A stretch of DNA of 64,000 nucleotides from assembly GCA_963717455.1 (NCBI GenBank), contig OY970336.1, positions 3,906,001-3,970,000 on the forward strand, in the 5' to 3' direction. The number at the start of each line of letters is the position of its first letter. Position 1 is the stretch's first letter. Of this stretch, positions 44,797 through 54,176 are shown in pieces. The notes under the pieces were generated by a model. That model did no database searches, had not been told where the DNA came from, and was given only the letters and a program-made list of their open reading frames with translations. Origin of the DNA: Bog-473 sp963717455. GTDB taxonomy: Bacteria > Actinomycetota > Acidimicrobiia > Acidimicrobiales > RAAP-2. The position numbers were made by a program, and so were the translations under genes.

Positions 44797-44868
44797 AGCG
44801 GAAGACGGGATTCGAACCCGCGACCCTCACCTTGGCAAGGTGATGCGCTACCGCTGCGCCACTTCCGC
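44797..44868 (-). tRNA. tRNA-Gly (anticodon GCC)
   Basis: The minus strand folds as a complete cloverleaf: 7-base acceptor stem GCGGAAG/CTTCCGC, D arm GCGCAGCGGTAGCGC, anticodon arm TCACC-TTGCCAA-GGTGA with anticodon GCC, and T arm CGGGTTCGAATCCCG. The discriminator base is U and CCA is not encoded. Its 3' half is the source of the five repeats to its left, so it is the probable integration target of the array. Confidence 0.97.
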
Positions 44869-44995
44869 GTTGAGCAACCATTCTATCGCGGTGGCAATGT
44901 GAGAGAGGAGGCTGCTCCCCCGCTGCCAACTGCCCGTTCGCAGGCCGGGATCCCATGGCGTCAGACATCGGGGCGGTCTCGGTAGATTGCCTTTC

Positions 44996-45775
44996 GTGCG
45001 CCAAGACGAGACCACGGCCCGCCTGGGCGGCTCCTTCGGCACCGTCGCCGGCGAGTACAACCGGCTCCGGCCCGGTCCCTCGGACGAGGCGCTGGACTGG
45101 CTGATCCCCGACGGTGCCGTCGACGTGCTCGAGATCGGCGCCGGCACGGGCGTGCTCACCCGGTTGCTCGAACAGCGGGTCGCCCACGTGACTGCCGTCG
45201 AGCCGGACGACCGGATGCGGGACGTGCTCGCGGCCCAAAATGCCGGCGTGGAGGTGCTGGCCGGACAGGCCGAGGAGCTCCCGGCATCGACGTCCTCCTA
45301 CGACGTGGTCATCGCCGCCTCCGCGTGGCACTGGGTCGACGAGGAACGGGCCGTGCCCGAAGTGGCCCGGGTGCTGCGGCCCTCCGGGCGCCTCTCCCTC
45401 GTCTGGAGCGGTCCCGACCGCTCGGTGGACTGGGTGCGCTCCCTCTGGGCCGGCGGCATCATCTTCAGCCCCGAGGAGCAGGCCGACGTGGACGCCCGGC
45501 GCCGGCGGCGTCACACGGTCGATGTCGACGTCGGGGGCCACAGCCCCTTCTCTGAGCCCGAGACCGCGCTCTTCCGGTGGAGCCGACCCATGACGAAGAG
45601 CGACCTCGTCGCGCTGGCCACGACCTACAGCGCCGTGATCACCATGGAAGAGGAGGACCGCGCACGACACCTCGACGCCATGGCGCGCTTTCTCGACGAA
45701 CACGACGCGTTCGTCGGCCTAAGTCTGATCGACGTCCCGATGCGCTCGTATTGCTGGCGGGCGACCAAGCGCTGA
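44996..45775 (+). CDS. Class I SAM-dependent methyltransferase
   Basis: This 259-residue protein has a Rossmann methyltransferase fold. Motif I is 'VDVLEIGAGTGVLTRLLEQR' (~42-61), motif II is 'VTAVEPDDRMRDVL', and 'YDVVIAASAWHWVDEERAVP' with 'LRPSGRLSLVW' follow, as in the UbiE/type 11 group. Substrate unknown. A -10-like TAGATT (44983-44988) ends seven bases before GTG 44996, which suggests a leaderless transcript; TTG 44987 is an alternative start. It is the first gene right of the tRNA-Gly gene. Confidence 0.88.
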   Translation: MRQDETTARLGGSFGTVAGEYNRLRPGPSDEALDWLIPDGAVDVLEIGAGTGVLTRLLEQRVAHVTAVEPDDRMRDVLAAQNAGVEVLAGQAEELPASTSSYDVVIAASAWHWVDEERAVPEVARVLRPSGRLSLVWSGPDRSVDWVRSLWAGGIIFSPEEQADVDARRRRRHTVDVDVGGHSPFSEPETALFRWSRPMTKSDLVALATTYSAVITMEEEDRARHLDAMARFLDEHDAFVGLSLIDVPMRSYCWRATKR

Positions 45776-45860
45776 CCTGCGCCTCTTGCTCATGTGGACA
45801 ACTTCGACCTTGTGACAAAGGTCCCTAACCAATTGGGAAGCCCCAGCGTAGGGTGACCGC

Positions 45861-46037
45861 ATGGTCCTCGGAGCCCTGCTCGCAGCGCTGATCAACCTGG
45901 GTGGAACCGGTAAGTACGTCCATTGGGGTTTCATCCAGATCTCAGTCGCCAACCTCGTCGTCATCTGCCTGATGGTCGTCGTCTTCGTCCTGGCGATCCT
46001 CCTACCGTTCCCGAAGCGCAAGGGAGACCGCCGGTGA
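45861..46037 (+). CDS. Small membrane protein of the cytochrome b operon
   Basis: This 58-residue protein has one strong membrane helix ('ISVANLVVICLMVVVFVLAI', ~28-47) after a short amphipathic start ('MVLGALLAALINLGGTGKYV') and a basic tail 'FPKRKGDRR'. Its TGA overlaps the GTG of the cytochrome b gene, so the two are likely co-translated. Similar tiny proteins stabilise cytochrome complexes, but no family is recognisable. It may be missed by automatic annotation because of its length. Confidence 0.8.
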   Translation: MVLGALLAALINLGGTGKYVHWGFIQISVANLVVICLMVVVFVLAILLPFPKRKGDRR

Positions 46038-46753
46038 GCATCGACACGAACATCGGCGCCGAGCCCCAGATCGACCGCAGCGGCCCCGCCCATTCCTCGG
46101 CGGAGTCACGCCAGTGGACCGCCCGGGTACGTCACGCCGCCGAGTCGGCCTTCCCCCCCGACCAGCTCCTCCCCGACCGCCAGCCCGCCTACATGGCGTC
46201 GTGGATCTATGTCTTCGGCGTGCTGACCGTGGTGAGCCTGGCCTGGGTCATCATCACCGGCTGCGTCCTCGCCATCATGGGCCCGACCTGGTGGCACGTC
46301 TCCTCCGCCGGCCACTTCGTCAACTCCCTGCACCTGTGGAGCGTCGAGTCCTTCTTCTTCTTCATGGTCATCCACCTGTGGGGCAAGTTCTTCATGGCGG
46401 CCTGGCGTGGCAACCGCCGGCTCACCTGGGCCACCGGGGTCATCTCCTTCCTGGTGTCGGTGGCGGCCGCCTTCACGGGCTACGTCTCGCAGACGAACTT
46501 CGACTCCCAGTGGATCTCCACCCAGGCCAAGGACGGGATCAACTCGACCGGCGCCGGCGCCTTCTGGAACGTGCTCAACTTCGGGCAGATGCTGATGTGG
46601 CACATCGTGCTGCTCCCGATCGGTGTCGCCCTCATTGCCGGGCTGCATGTCCTGCTGGTGCGGCGCCGTGGGATCGTGCCCCCGTTCGAAGTGGGTGACC
46701 ATCACACGGAGCCGGCCGCGGACGCCGCTGTCGCCGCCGAGGAGCCGGCGTGA
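46034..46753 (+). CDS. Cytochrome b6-like, di-haem cytochrome b N-terminal domain protein
   Basis: This 239-residue membrane protein has the four-helix di-haem core of cytochrome b. The haem histidines are in 'HLWSVESFFFFMVIHLWG' (His100 and His114) and in 'MWHIVLLPIGVALIAGLHVL' (His190 and His205). The second pair is 15 apart, as in cytochrome b6 rather than mitochondrial cytochrome b (14). GTG 46034 overlaps the small membrane protein gene and the stop overlaps the next gene (GTGA at 46750). It would carry electrons across the membrane in a quinol-oxidising complex; no Rieske or cytochrome c gene is adjacent. Confidence 0.9.
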   Translation: MSIDTNIGAEPQIDRSGPAHSSAESRQWTARVRHAAESAFPPDQLLPDRQPAYMASWIYVFGVLTVVSLAWVIITGCVLAIMGPTWWHVSSAGHFVNSLHLWSVESFFFFMVIHLWGKFFMAAWRGNRRLTWATGVISFLVSVAAAFTGYVSQTNFDSQWISTQAKDGINSTGAGAFWNVLNFGQMLMWHIVLLPIGVALIAGLHVLLVRRRGIVPPFEVGDHHTEPAADAAVAAEEPA

Positions 46754-47724
46754 GCCCGGGCACGAGGAAGCCCCGCCGCTTCAAGCCCGACCGCGACGTC
46801 AAGGAATGGAAGGGCGCATACGTCCCCTACGACATCTTGAAGGAGGCGTTCGTCGCCTTCCTCGCCGTGGCCGTGCTCATCGTGCTGCTGGCCGTCGCCT
46901 TCTCCTCACCCGACGACCCGGCCATCACCCTCAAGAAGTGGTCGGTCCTCAACCCGGTCGATTTCGCCCAGACGGCCATCACCGAGCTGGACGGGACGAG
47001 CGGGACCGCCTCCTATGGCCCGCCGTACAACTCGACGCCTGATGCGGCGCAGCACATGGGCTTCTTCGAGCCCGCACAGTGGTTCGGTGTCCACCTGCCC
47101 ATCGACACCGCGCAGGACTTCGTCATCGGCCCACTGCGGACGCTGCCCAACCAGCCGGTGACGCAGACGGCCCTCAACGTGTACCAGAGCGCGTCGGCGG
47201 CACAGCAGTCCGCCTGGACAACCGCATACGAGAAGGCCGTCGCCAACGCAACGGACGTCAACGGCAGGCTCCACGTCCCTGCGGGGCGCTACGGCCCGGT
47301 CGGCGACATCATCGGCTCGCTCACCTCCATGGCGCAGACGGGCGGGCTCGACGGCACCCTCCTGAGCCAGGGCGGCTTCTACAACACCAACTACACCAAG
47401 CCGCTGCTCTTCCTCGCCGACGGCACCTACCTGGCCAACATCGCCGGCACACAGCATCTCCAGGGCACCCAGTGGGGAATGATGAACGAGACCGGGAACT
47501 ACCCCGGACAGGCATGGCTGTGGCTCTACACGATGTGGTACCAGGTGTATCCGATGAACCAGTCGGACAACGCCGACCTCGAGGTGTGGGTCATCATGAT
47601 GGTGCTCTCCGTCGGGTTGATCTTCCTGCCCTTCATTCCGGGCCTGCGTTCGATCCCGCGCTGGACTCGCGTCTACAAGCTGATCTGGCGTCGCCACTAC
47701 CGCGAGCTGGCCGCAGGCACCTGA
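46750..47724 (+). CDS. Membrane partner protein of the cytochrome b6-like subunit
   Basis: This 324-residue protein has one membrane helix near each end ('AFVAFLAVAVLIVLLAVAF', ~33-51; 'VWVIMMVLSVGLIFLPFIPG', ~275-294) and about 220 non-membrane residues between them. The N-terminal 'DRDVKEWKGAYVPYDILKEA' and the first segment recall the C-terminal half of split cytochrome b (subunit IV), but subunit IV has three helices and 160 residues. The large polar domain ('PDAAQHMGFFEPAQWFGVHL' ... 'QWGMMNETGNYPGQAWLW') has no family I know and probably faces outside. Four-base overlap with the b6-like gene. Confidence 0.8.
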   Translation: MSPGTRKPRRFKPDRDVKEWKGAYVPYDILKEAFVAFLAVAVLIVLLAVAFSSPDDPAITLKKWSVLNPVDFAQTAITELDGTSGTASYGPPYNSTPDAAQHMGFFEPAQWFGVHLPIDTAQDFVIGPLRTLPNQPVTQTALNVYQSASAAQQSAWTTAYEKAVANATDVNGRLHVPAGRYGPVGDIIGSLTSMAQTGGLDGTLLSQGGFYNTNYTKPLLFLADGTYLANIAGTQHLQGTQWGMMNETGNYPGQAWLWLYTMWYQVYPMNQSDNADLEVWVIMMVLSVGLIFLPFIPGLRSIPRWTRVYKLIWRRHYRELAAGT

Positions 47725-47876
47725 TCCGGCGGTTCCTGTGAATCGTCACCTGTTCGTCAGGTAACTCCTCGGACGCGCCCACGTCGTTCTGCGCCCGCAC
47801 TCAGGTCCGGGGTGCACCGTGTGGTCGACCGGCCCGAATGGGCTGGCGCTTCACGAAACGAAAGGTGCACACACCC

Positions 47877-48235
47877 ATGCAGATCCGCCTCCGCAATGTG
47901 CTGGCCATCGGCGCACTGACCTCCGGCCTCCTGGCCGGCGGCGCCCTGGTCGCCAACGCGGCAACCACCTCGACCACGACGGGGAACTCAGGCTCGAGCT
48001 CGACCTCCAATCGCACCGACGACCACACCCGCGTCGGGCACGAGCTCCGGGAACTCCGGTACGGGCAGCACGAGCTCGGGGTCCTCGAGCAGCTCCTCGG
48101 GCTCGAGCTCCAGTTCGGGCTCCGGGCTCGACGCACAACTGCCCGAACATGGGCAGCGGCTCGGGCTCCCACACGGGTACGCCTCCGGCCGGGACCGGCA
48201 CCCCGCCGTCCTCGGGCTCGACCTCGGGGTCGTAA
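47877..48235 (+). CDS. Secreted Ser/Gly/Thr-rich protein (frameshifted in this sequence)
   Basis: ATG 47877 opens a clear signal peptide ('NVLAIGALTSGLLAGGALVA', cut at 'NAATT') with AAAGG upstream. A Ser/Thr/Gly-rich region follows but only if the frame changes at about 48010, and changes again at about 48125 to reach 'GSTHNCPNMGSGSGSH' and 'PPSSGSTSGS' before TAA. Joined, the product would be about 119 residues: a short, low-complexity secreted protein with one cysteine. Both switches are single-base, like the many others in this region. Confidence 0.55.
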
Positions 48236-48365
48236 CGGCGTCCCTTCCGCATCCCTCCCCCCGACCATGAGGAGGGGCAGTGCGGGCCGTATCGCCACGC
48301 GGCCCGCACTGCCCGCCTCTCGGACTGGTCGTCACGGCCACACACCCCGCCGGGCGAAGCAGAGG

Positions 48366-49809
48366 TCAGGCCGTCGCCCCCCGGGCGTCGAGGGCGCAGC
48401 CCACGAGCTCGCCCAGCGCCTCGTCGAGGTACGACGCCACCTCGCCGAGCTCGGGCAGCAGCCGCCGGCAGGCCAGGAGCCCGAAGTGCACCCGGTCGAG
48501 ATACGAGAACACCGTCACGTTGACGCCGATCCCCTCGGCGATCGGCCCGACCGGGTACATGTCGGCCACCCGGCTCCCGGCGCAGAACAGCGAGAAGTCG
48601 GGGCCCCGCACGCTCGACACGGTCACGTTGAACGGGGGCCGCACCTTGTCGAACAGGCGCGTCCCGGCCATGGCCCGTGCCAGCCGGGTCGCCAGCGCGG
48701 GGAGGGCGATCTGCGCCAGGTCGCCGAGGAAGCGGCCCCGGTGCAGCTTCTCCTGCTCCTTGGCCACCCGGGCCGACTCCGAGATCGCATCGAGCCGGTG
48801 CACCGGGTCGTCGATGTCGCTGGCCAGCGACACGAGCATGCCCGAGACCTGGTTCCCCAGCTCCTCGCCCTTCCCCTCGGGCCGGGTCGAGACCGGGACC
48901 ATCGCCACCATCGAGAGCTCCGCCGTCTCTCCTCGGGCCTCGAGCAGCCGGCGCAGCCCACCCGAGACCACGGCCAGGATCACGTCGTTGACGGTGGCCT
49001 CGAACGACCCGGCCCACCAGCTTCACGTCCTCGAGCGGCACCGAGAGGGAGGCGAAGCGCTTCCGGTTCGACACCGCGCCGTTGAACGACGTCCGTGGTG
49101 CGGCGAAGAAGCCCGGGGGTGGCTGCTCGCCCCGGTCCACCAGCTCCCGGTTGTGCATCCCGAGGTCGGCCACCGCCTCCACCCCGGCCTGGAGCGTGCT
49201 CAGCGTCTCACCGGGCTGGCGCACCAGCGACGAGGCGGCGTGGCGCAGCATCTGCGCGTTGGACGGCAGCGGCGCCGGGTCCCACTCCGCCGGCAGCGGC
49301 GTCACCCGTGATCTCGGGTTGAGGTCCAGGAACGTCGCCAGCACAGAGGCGCCGCTCACCCCGTCGAGGATGGCGTGATGCACCTTGGCGATCAGCGCCG
49401 TGCGGTCGCTCCTCCAGCCCCTCGACGACGTGCATCTCCCACAGGGGGCGGTCGGGGTCGAGCTGGCGGCTCATCACCGCGGCCACGAACGCGTCGAGCT
49501 CGGCCATCCCGCCCGGCGAGGGCAGGCTGGCCCGGCTCAGGTGGTCGTCGAGCTCGAAGTCGGGATCGTCGACCCAGACCGGGTGGTGCAACCCGAAGGG
49601 CACCCGGATGGCTCGCTGGCGCAGCTGTGGCGATCAGGTGGAGCCGCTGCTCGATGACGCGGCGGATCTGGGCGTAGCGGGTCGACGGCGAGAACGAGCG
49701 AGCGCGTGCCCTCAGGCGGGTCGAGCACCAGGGCCACGCCGACGTGCATGGGCGTCGTGGGGGTCTCGAGCGAGAGGAAGGCGGCGTCCATGCCCACGAG
49801 TGACTGCAT
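48366..49809 (-). CDS. Wax ester synthase/diacylglycerol acyltransferase (frameshifted in this sequence)
   Basis: The gene reads from 'MQSLVGMDAAFLSLETPTTP' followed by 'MHVGVALVLDPP', to 'FGLHHPVWVDDPDFELDDH', to the active site 'HHAILDGVSGASVL' (HHxxxDG, ~49.38 kb), to 'NRKRFASLSVPLEDVKLVG' and finally 'PFNVTVSSVRGPDFSLFCAG' and 'LGELVGCALDARGATA'. These pieces need about four single-base frame changes (near 49.74, 49.63, 49.40 and 49.00 kb). All pieces are in order and complete, about 480 residues, the normal length. The enzyme makes triacylglycerol or wax esters at the membrane. I take it as an intact gene with sequence errors. Confidence 0.85.
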
Positions 49810-49840
49810 CACCACTTCTTACCCTCTTCCCGCGGCGCCG

Positions 49841-50285
49841 TCATGTGCCCGTGTGCCCGAAGCCACCGGTCCCCCGCTCCGACTCACCGAGACCCTCCTC
49901 CTCCACCAGCTCGAAGGCCACTTCCTCGACCCGCACGAGCACGAGCTGCGCGATGCGGTCGCCCCGGCTCACCGCGTAGTCGTGCTCGGGGTCGTGGTTC
50001 ACGAGGACGACCTGCAGCTCACCCCGGTAGCCCGAGTCGACCAGCCCGGGGGCGTTGAGGCAGGTGACCCCGTGGCGCACCGCCAGGCCGCTGCGGGGCA
50101 GCACGAGGCCGGCATAGCCCGCGGGGATGGCCACGGCGACCCCCGTGGGGACCACGGCCCGTCCGCCCCGACAGGCGAGCACGACGTCGCTGCGGGCGAG
50201 CAGGTCCGCTCCGGCGTCCCCCGCCCGCGCGTAGCGGGGCACGGGCAGCTCGGGCGTCGAGCTGGTGCAGGGGGACGCGCAGCAT
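49841..50285 (-). CDS. dut: dUTP diphosphatase (frameshifted in this sequence)
   Basis: All dUTPase motifs are present in order: 'RAGDAGADLLAR' (motif 1), 'VLPRSGLAVRHGVTCLNAPG' followed by 'LVDSGYRGEL' (motifs 2-3), 'RIAQLVLV' (motif 4) and the glycine-rich tail 'ERGTGGFGHTGT' (motif 5). The start 'MLRVPLHQLD' (ATG 50285) is one frame away from 'TPELPVPRYARAGD'; one base seems to be missing near 50250. The joined product has about 148 residues, normal for trimeric dUTPases. It removes dUTP from nucleotide pools. Confidence 0.88.
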
Positions 50286-50347
50286 CGCCGGACATTACAA
50301 GGGCCGGCAGGCGGGCTGCCCTGGGGCGCCCGGTAGCATGCCCGCGC

Positions 50348-50908
50348 ATGCTGGCCTGGATCGATCTCGAGATGACGGGGCTCGATCCGGCGCGCCACAC
50401 CATCGTCGAGATCGCCAGCCTCGTCACCGACGACGACCTGACCATCTGGAGGAGGGCCCCGACCTGGTCGTCCACGCCTCACCCGAACAGGTGGCCGACA
50501 TGGACGAGTTCGTGCGCACCATGCACACCCGTTCCGGCCTGCTGGCCGACATGGAGGCCTCGACGCTCAGCCTGGCCGACGCCGGGGCGCAGACGCTGGC
50601 CTTCCTGAAGCAGCACATCCACCAGGCCCGGACCGTCCCGCTGGCCGGGAACTCCATCGGGACGGACCGGCGCTTCCTGGCCACCATGCTGCCCGAGATC
50701 GAGGAGTACCTGCACTACCGCTCGGTCGACGTCTCGACCGTCAAGGAGCTCTGCCGGCGCTGGCGCCCCGAGGTCTACAAGGCCGCCCCGGTCAAGAAGG
50801 GTGGCCATCGGGCGCTCCAGGACATCCGGGAGAGCGTGGCGGAGCTGGCCTACTACCGTGCGGCGATCTTCGACGACTCCACAGCGACCCCGAAGGAGAC
50901 CGACGTGA
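50348..50908 (+). CDS. orn: Oligoribonuclease (frameshifted in this sequence)
   Basis: ATG 50348 opens 'MLAWIDLEMTGLDPARHTIV', with the Exo I motif of DEDD exonucleases (D-x-E), but the frame changes near 50455. The rest is 'GPDLVVHASPEQVADMDEFV', 'LAGNSIGTDRRFLATMLPEI' (Exo II), 'YRSVDVSTVKELCRRW' and 'KKGGHRALQDIRESVAELAY' (Exo III with H and D). No stop closes this frame; a second base error near 50890-50905 would place the stop at TGA 50906. The enzyme degrades 2-5 nucleotide RNAs. It is divergent from dut, with 62 bases between. Confidence 0.88.
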
Positions 50909-50935
50909 GCGCCACCGAGCAAGGACACGCCGGCC

Positions 50936-52705
50936 ATGTCGATCGAGGAGGCCAACGCCGCGCTGACCGCGCCCGGCCAGCTCTTCGAGATGGAGGAGCT
51001 CGACATCCGCGGCGTGCCCACGCGGACCTGGAAGCACGCGCCACCTTCGCTCCGAGCGGTGCTCGACATGTCACTCGCCCACGGCGACGCCACCTTCCTC
51101 GTCTACGAGGACGAGCGGACCACCTTCGCCGAGCACTACCGCATCGCCTGCACGCTGGCGCACCGGCTGCAGCGCCACGTTCGGGTCGCCCAGGGCGACC
51201 GCGTCGCCATCATCATGCGCAACCTGCCCGAGTGGATCATGGCCTTCTGGGGTGCCACGCTCGCCGGCGCCATCGTCGTGCCGCTCAACGCGTGGTGGAG
51301 CGGCGAGGAGCTGCGCTACGGGCTCGAGGACTCCGGCTCCAAGGTGGCCTTCGTCGACACCGAGCGGGCCGAGCGCATCCGACCCTTCCTGGGCGGCCTC
51401 TCCGAGCCTCGGCGCGGTCGATCGTGGCCGACGAGCACCGGACCGAACCGACGTCGCCCCTGCGGTCTACGAGCCGGCGGGCGGTGCGGCACCGGTCGCC
51501 GAATGGCCCTTCCCGCTCGCGCTGGGCGCCGTGGACGAGGCCGCCTCGCCCCCCGACATCACCATCGACCCGGAGGACGACGCCACCATCTTCTACACGT
51601 CGGGCACCACCGGTCGGCCCAAGGGGGCGGTGGGGACGCACCGCAACATGGTCACCAACCTCATGAGCCTCTTCTTCATCAACACCCGCGGCTCGATGCG
51701 CTTCGGCAGCCCCGCCCTCGAAGCGACGGGCGACAAGACGCAGCCGGCCTTCCTGCTCTCCGTGCCGCTCTTCCACGCCACGGGGTGCCACTCGGTCATG
51801 GTCTCCAACGTCGCCGCCGGCGGGAAGATCGTGATGATGCACCACTTCGACCCCGAGCGCGCGCTCGAGCTCATCGAGCGCGAGAGGATCGGCACCTTCG
51901 GCGGCGTGCCGGCCATGGTGATGCAGGTGCTCGACTCCCCCAACTTCTCGAAGTTCGACACCTCGTCCATCCGCGGCGTGTCCTACGGCGGCGCCCCTGC
52001 CCCGCCGGACCTGGTGCGGCGCATCCGCGAGGCGTGGCCCGTCGGGCAGCCCTCCAACGGCTACGGGCTGACGGAGACGTCGTCGGTGACCTCCATGAAC
52101 ACCGGCGGCGACTACGTGGCCAGGCCCGAGAGCGTCGGGCCGCCGGTGCCGGTCTGCGACGTGGCCGTCGTCCCCGAGGACTTCGGCGGCGACGAGCCCG
52201 ACGACACCCTCCCCCGCGGGCCCGACGTCCGGGGCGAGCTCTGGATCAAGGGCCCCAACGTCGTGCGCGGCTACTGGAACCGGCCCGAGGAGACGGCCAA
52301 GACGTTCTCCCGGGGCTGGCTGCACACCGGCGACGTGGCCCGGCTCGACGAGGACAACTTCATCTACATCGTCGACCGGGCCAAGGACATGATCATCCGC
52401 GGCGGCGAGAACGTGTACTCGGTGCAGGTCGAGGCCGCGCTCTTCGAGCACCCCGCGGTGGCCGACTGCGCCGTGATCGGGGTACCCGATCCGACGCTGG
52501 GCGAGGAGGTCGGTGCGGTGGTCGTGCTCCGGCCCGGGCGCCAAGGTGACGGCGGACGAGCTCGGGCTGCACGTCAAGGCGCGCCTGGCCGGCTTCATGG
52601 TCCCGACCCACATCTGGTTCCGCTCCGAGCCGCTGCCGCGCAACCCCCAGGGGAAGGTGCTCAAGCGGGAGCTGCGGGACGAGCTGGTGCAGCCGCTCCG
52701 CCTGA
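50936..52705 (+). CDS. AMP-forming acyl-CoA synthetase/ligase (frameshifted in this sequence)
   Basis: The gene starts at ATG 50936 ('MSIEEANAALTAPGQLFEME') and covers the whole ANL fold: 'YEDERTTFAEHYRIACTLAH', then after a frame change near 51410 the P-loop 'IFYTSGTTGRPKGAVGTHRN', 'NGYGLTETSSVTSMNTGGDY', 'GWLHTGDVARLDEDNFIYIV' and 'MIIRGGENVYSVQVEAALFE'. After another change near 52540 come 'LAGFMVPTHIWFRSEPLPRN' and the catalytic lysine in 'PQGKVLKRELRDELV'. Total about 585 residues. It probably activates fatty acids. The 3' end is uncertain and abuts a convergent gene; TGA at 52703 is a likely stop. Confidence 0.85.
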
Positions 52706-53326
52706 GCCGACGCGACGCCGCTCCGGCTGCCCTCCGGGTCGCGGCCGGTGAGGCCGAGCAGGCGGTCGAGCAGCGGGGCCTCGTCGGGCACCGGGACCGC
52801 GGTCGGGAAGACGCCGATGGCGCGCCACTCCTCGGCGTGCGGGCTCACCTCGTCCCAGATCCCCTGCACCAGCTCGGCCGGCAGGTCGGGGTCGATCCCG
52901 ATCACCTTGGCGATGTCGTGCGCCCGCAGGCCGCGGAACGAGTTGATCTGCCAGAAGTACTCGCGGACGGTGAAGTCGCCGAAGGAGAGGTGGGCGACCG
53001 TGTCGAAGTCGCCTGACGCTCGGACGCAGCCTCGCAGGCCGCGGCGACGATCGCCTCGAAGCGCTCGACGGGGTCGTCGCCCAGGAGGTCGCCGTCGAAT
53101 TTGCTCGGCCCCGGCCTCTTCCATGGTGCGGCCGGCCAGCATGTCGGGCACCCAGGCATCGTCGTAGGCGTGGTAGTTGACGATGCTGCGCAGGGTGGGC
53201 GGGCCATCGGCACCGCGCCGGGCGAAGTCGGGGGGCAGGGTCATGTCCCACTGGTCGGGCCGGATCGCGCGCCACCACGGCGGCCAGGGCCCGGTCGGCC
53301 AGCACGAACACCTCGGCTTCGTTCAT
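52700..53326 (-). CDS. DinB/mycothiol maleylpyruvate isomerase-like protein (frameshifted in this sequence)
   Basis: Pieces in three frames, in order, give one protein: 'MNEAEVFVLADRALAAVVAR' (ATG 53326, GGAG upstream), 'TLRSIVNYHAYDDAWVPDML', 'KFDGDLLGDDPVERFEAIVA', then 'DFDTVAHLSFGDFTVREYFW' followed by 'QINSFRGLRAHDIAKVIGID' and 'PLLDRLLGLTGRDP'. The helical pattern with histidines in 'NYHAYDD' and 'RAHDIAK' is that of the TIGR03086-like metal-binding DinB superfamily. Many members use mycothiol, an actinobacterial thiol. The 3' end is unclear because it meets the convergent ligase gene. Confidence 0.7.
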
Positions 53327-53338
53327 GGTCGTCTCCTC

Positions 53339-53401
53339 TCCAGGTGGCGCGTCCAGGTGGCGCGTCCAGGTGGCGCGTCCAGGTGGCGCGTCCAGGTGGC
53401 G
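53339..53401. repeat. Tandem 13-base repeat, about 4.9 copies
   Basis: TCCAGGTGGCGCG is repeated four times without change (53339-53390) and a fifth time in part (53391-53401). It lies in the leader of the DinB-like gene, 12 bases upstream of its ATG on the minus strand. The unit length is not a multiple of three, so copy-number change would shift any frame reading through it. Confidence 0.95.
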
Positions 53402-53539
53402 GGCCACGACGGCACCCCGGCCCTACTCTCCCCCGGGGCTGTGACCGCCGCCCCGCACACCGGGGTGCGAAAGCGAACATGCCGGCCCGAGGGCCGGCAT
53501 GTTCGAGAAGGTGCCCGCAGGGCGGGCGTCACCCGGTGC

Positions 53540-54176
53540 TCAGCGGTTCGGCTGAGGCGTCACCCGCAGGTACGGCTTGAGGGCCTTCCAGCCCTTCGGG
53601 AAGCGGCCCTTGGCGTCGTCGTCGCTGAGGGCGGGGACGATGATGACGTCCTCGCCCGTCGGTCCAGTTCACCGGCGTGGCGACCGAGTAGTCGGCCGTC
53701 AGCTGCAGCGAGTCGAGGACGCGGATGATCTCGTCGACGTTGCGCCCGGTCGAGGCCGGGTAGGTCAGCGTCAGCTTGACCTTCTTGTCCGGGCCGATGA
53801 TGAAGACCGAGCGCACCGTCAGCGTGTCGTTGGCGTTGGGGTGGATCATGTCGTAGAGGTCCGCCACCTTGCGGTCCTCGTCGCCGATCAGCGGGAAGGC
53901 CAGCGCCGAGCCCTGGGTCTCCTCGATGTCGCCGGCCCAGCCCTTGTGGGACTCGACCGAGTCGACGGAGAGGCCGATCAGCTTGGCGTTCCGCTTGTCG
54001 AACTCGGGCTTGGCCTTGGAGAACGCACCCAGCTCGGTCGTGCAGACCGGGGTGAAGTCCTTCGGGTGGGAGAACAGGATCCCCCAGCTGTCGCCCAGCC
54101 ACTCGTGGAAATTGATCGTGCCTTCGGTGGTGTCGGCCGTGAAGTCGGGAGCGGTGTCCCCGAGACGTACTGCCAT
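53540..54176 (-). CDS. Peroxiredoxin, 1-Cys/Prx6 type (frameshifted in this sequence)
   Basis: ATG 54176 has AGGAGGAG just upstream. The protein has the peroxidatic cysteine in 'HPKDFTPVCTTELGAF' (~residue 45), 'NAKLIGLSVDSVESHKGWAG', 'FPLIGDEDRKVADLYDMIHP', 'VRSVFIIGPDKKVKLTLTYP' and 'STGRNVDEIIRVLDSLQL'. The C-terminal dimer domain continues only after removing one G from GACGGGCGAG near 53655, giving 'NWTDGEDVIIVPALSDDDAK' and 'FPKGWKALKPYLRVTPQPNR'. Full length about 212 residues. It reduces peroxides in the cytoplasm. Confidence 0.92.

Noticed and set aside
53339..53401. CRISPR-like array
   Set aside because: The 13-base units are contiguous with no spacers, and no cas genes are present.
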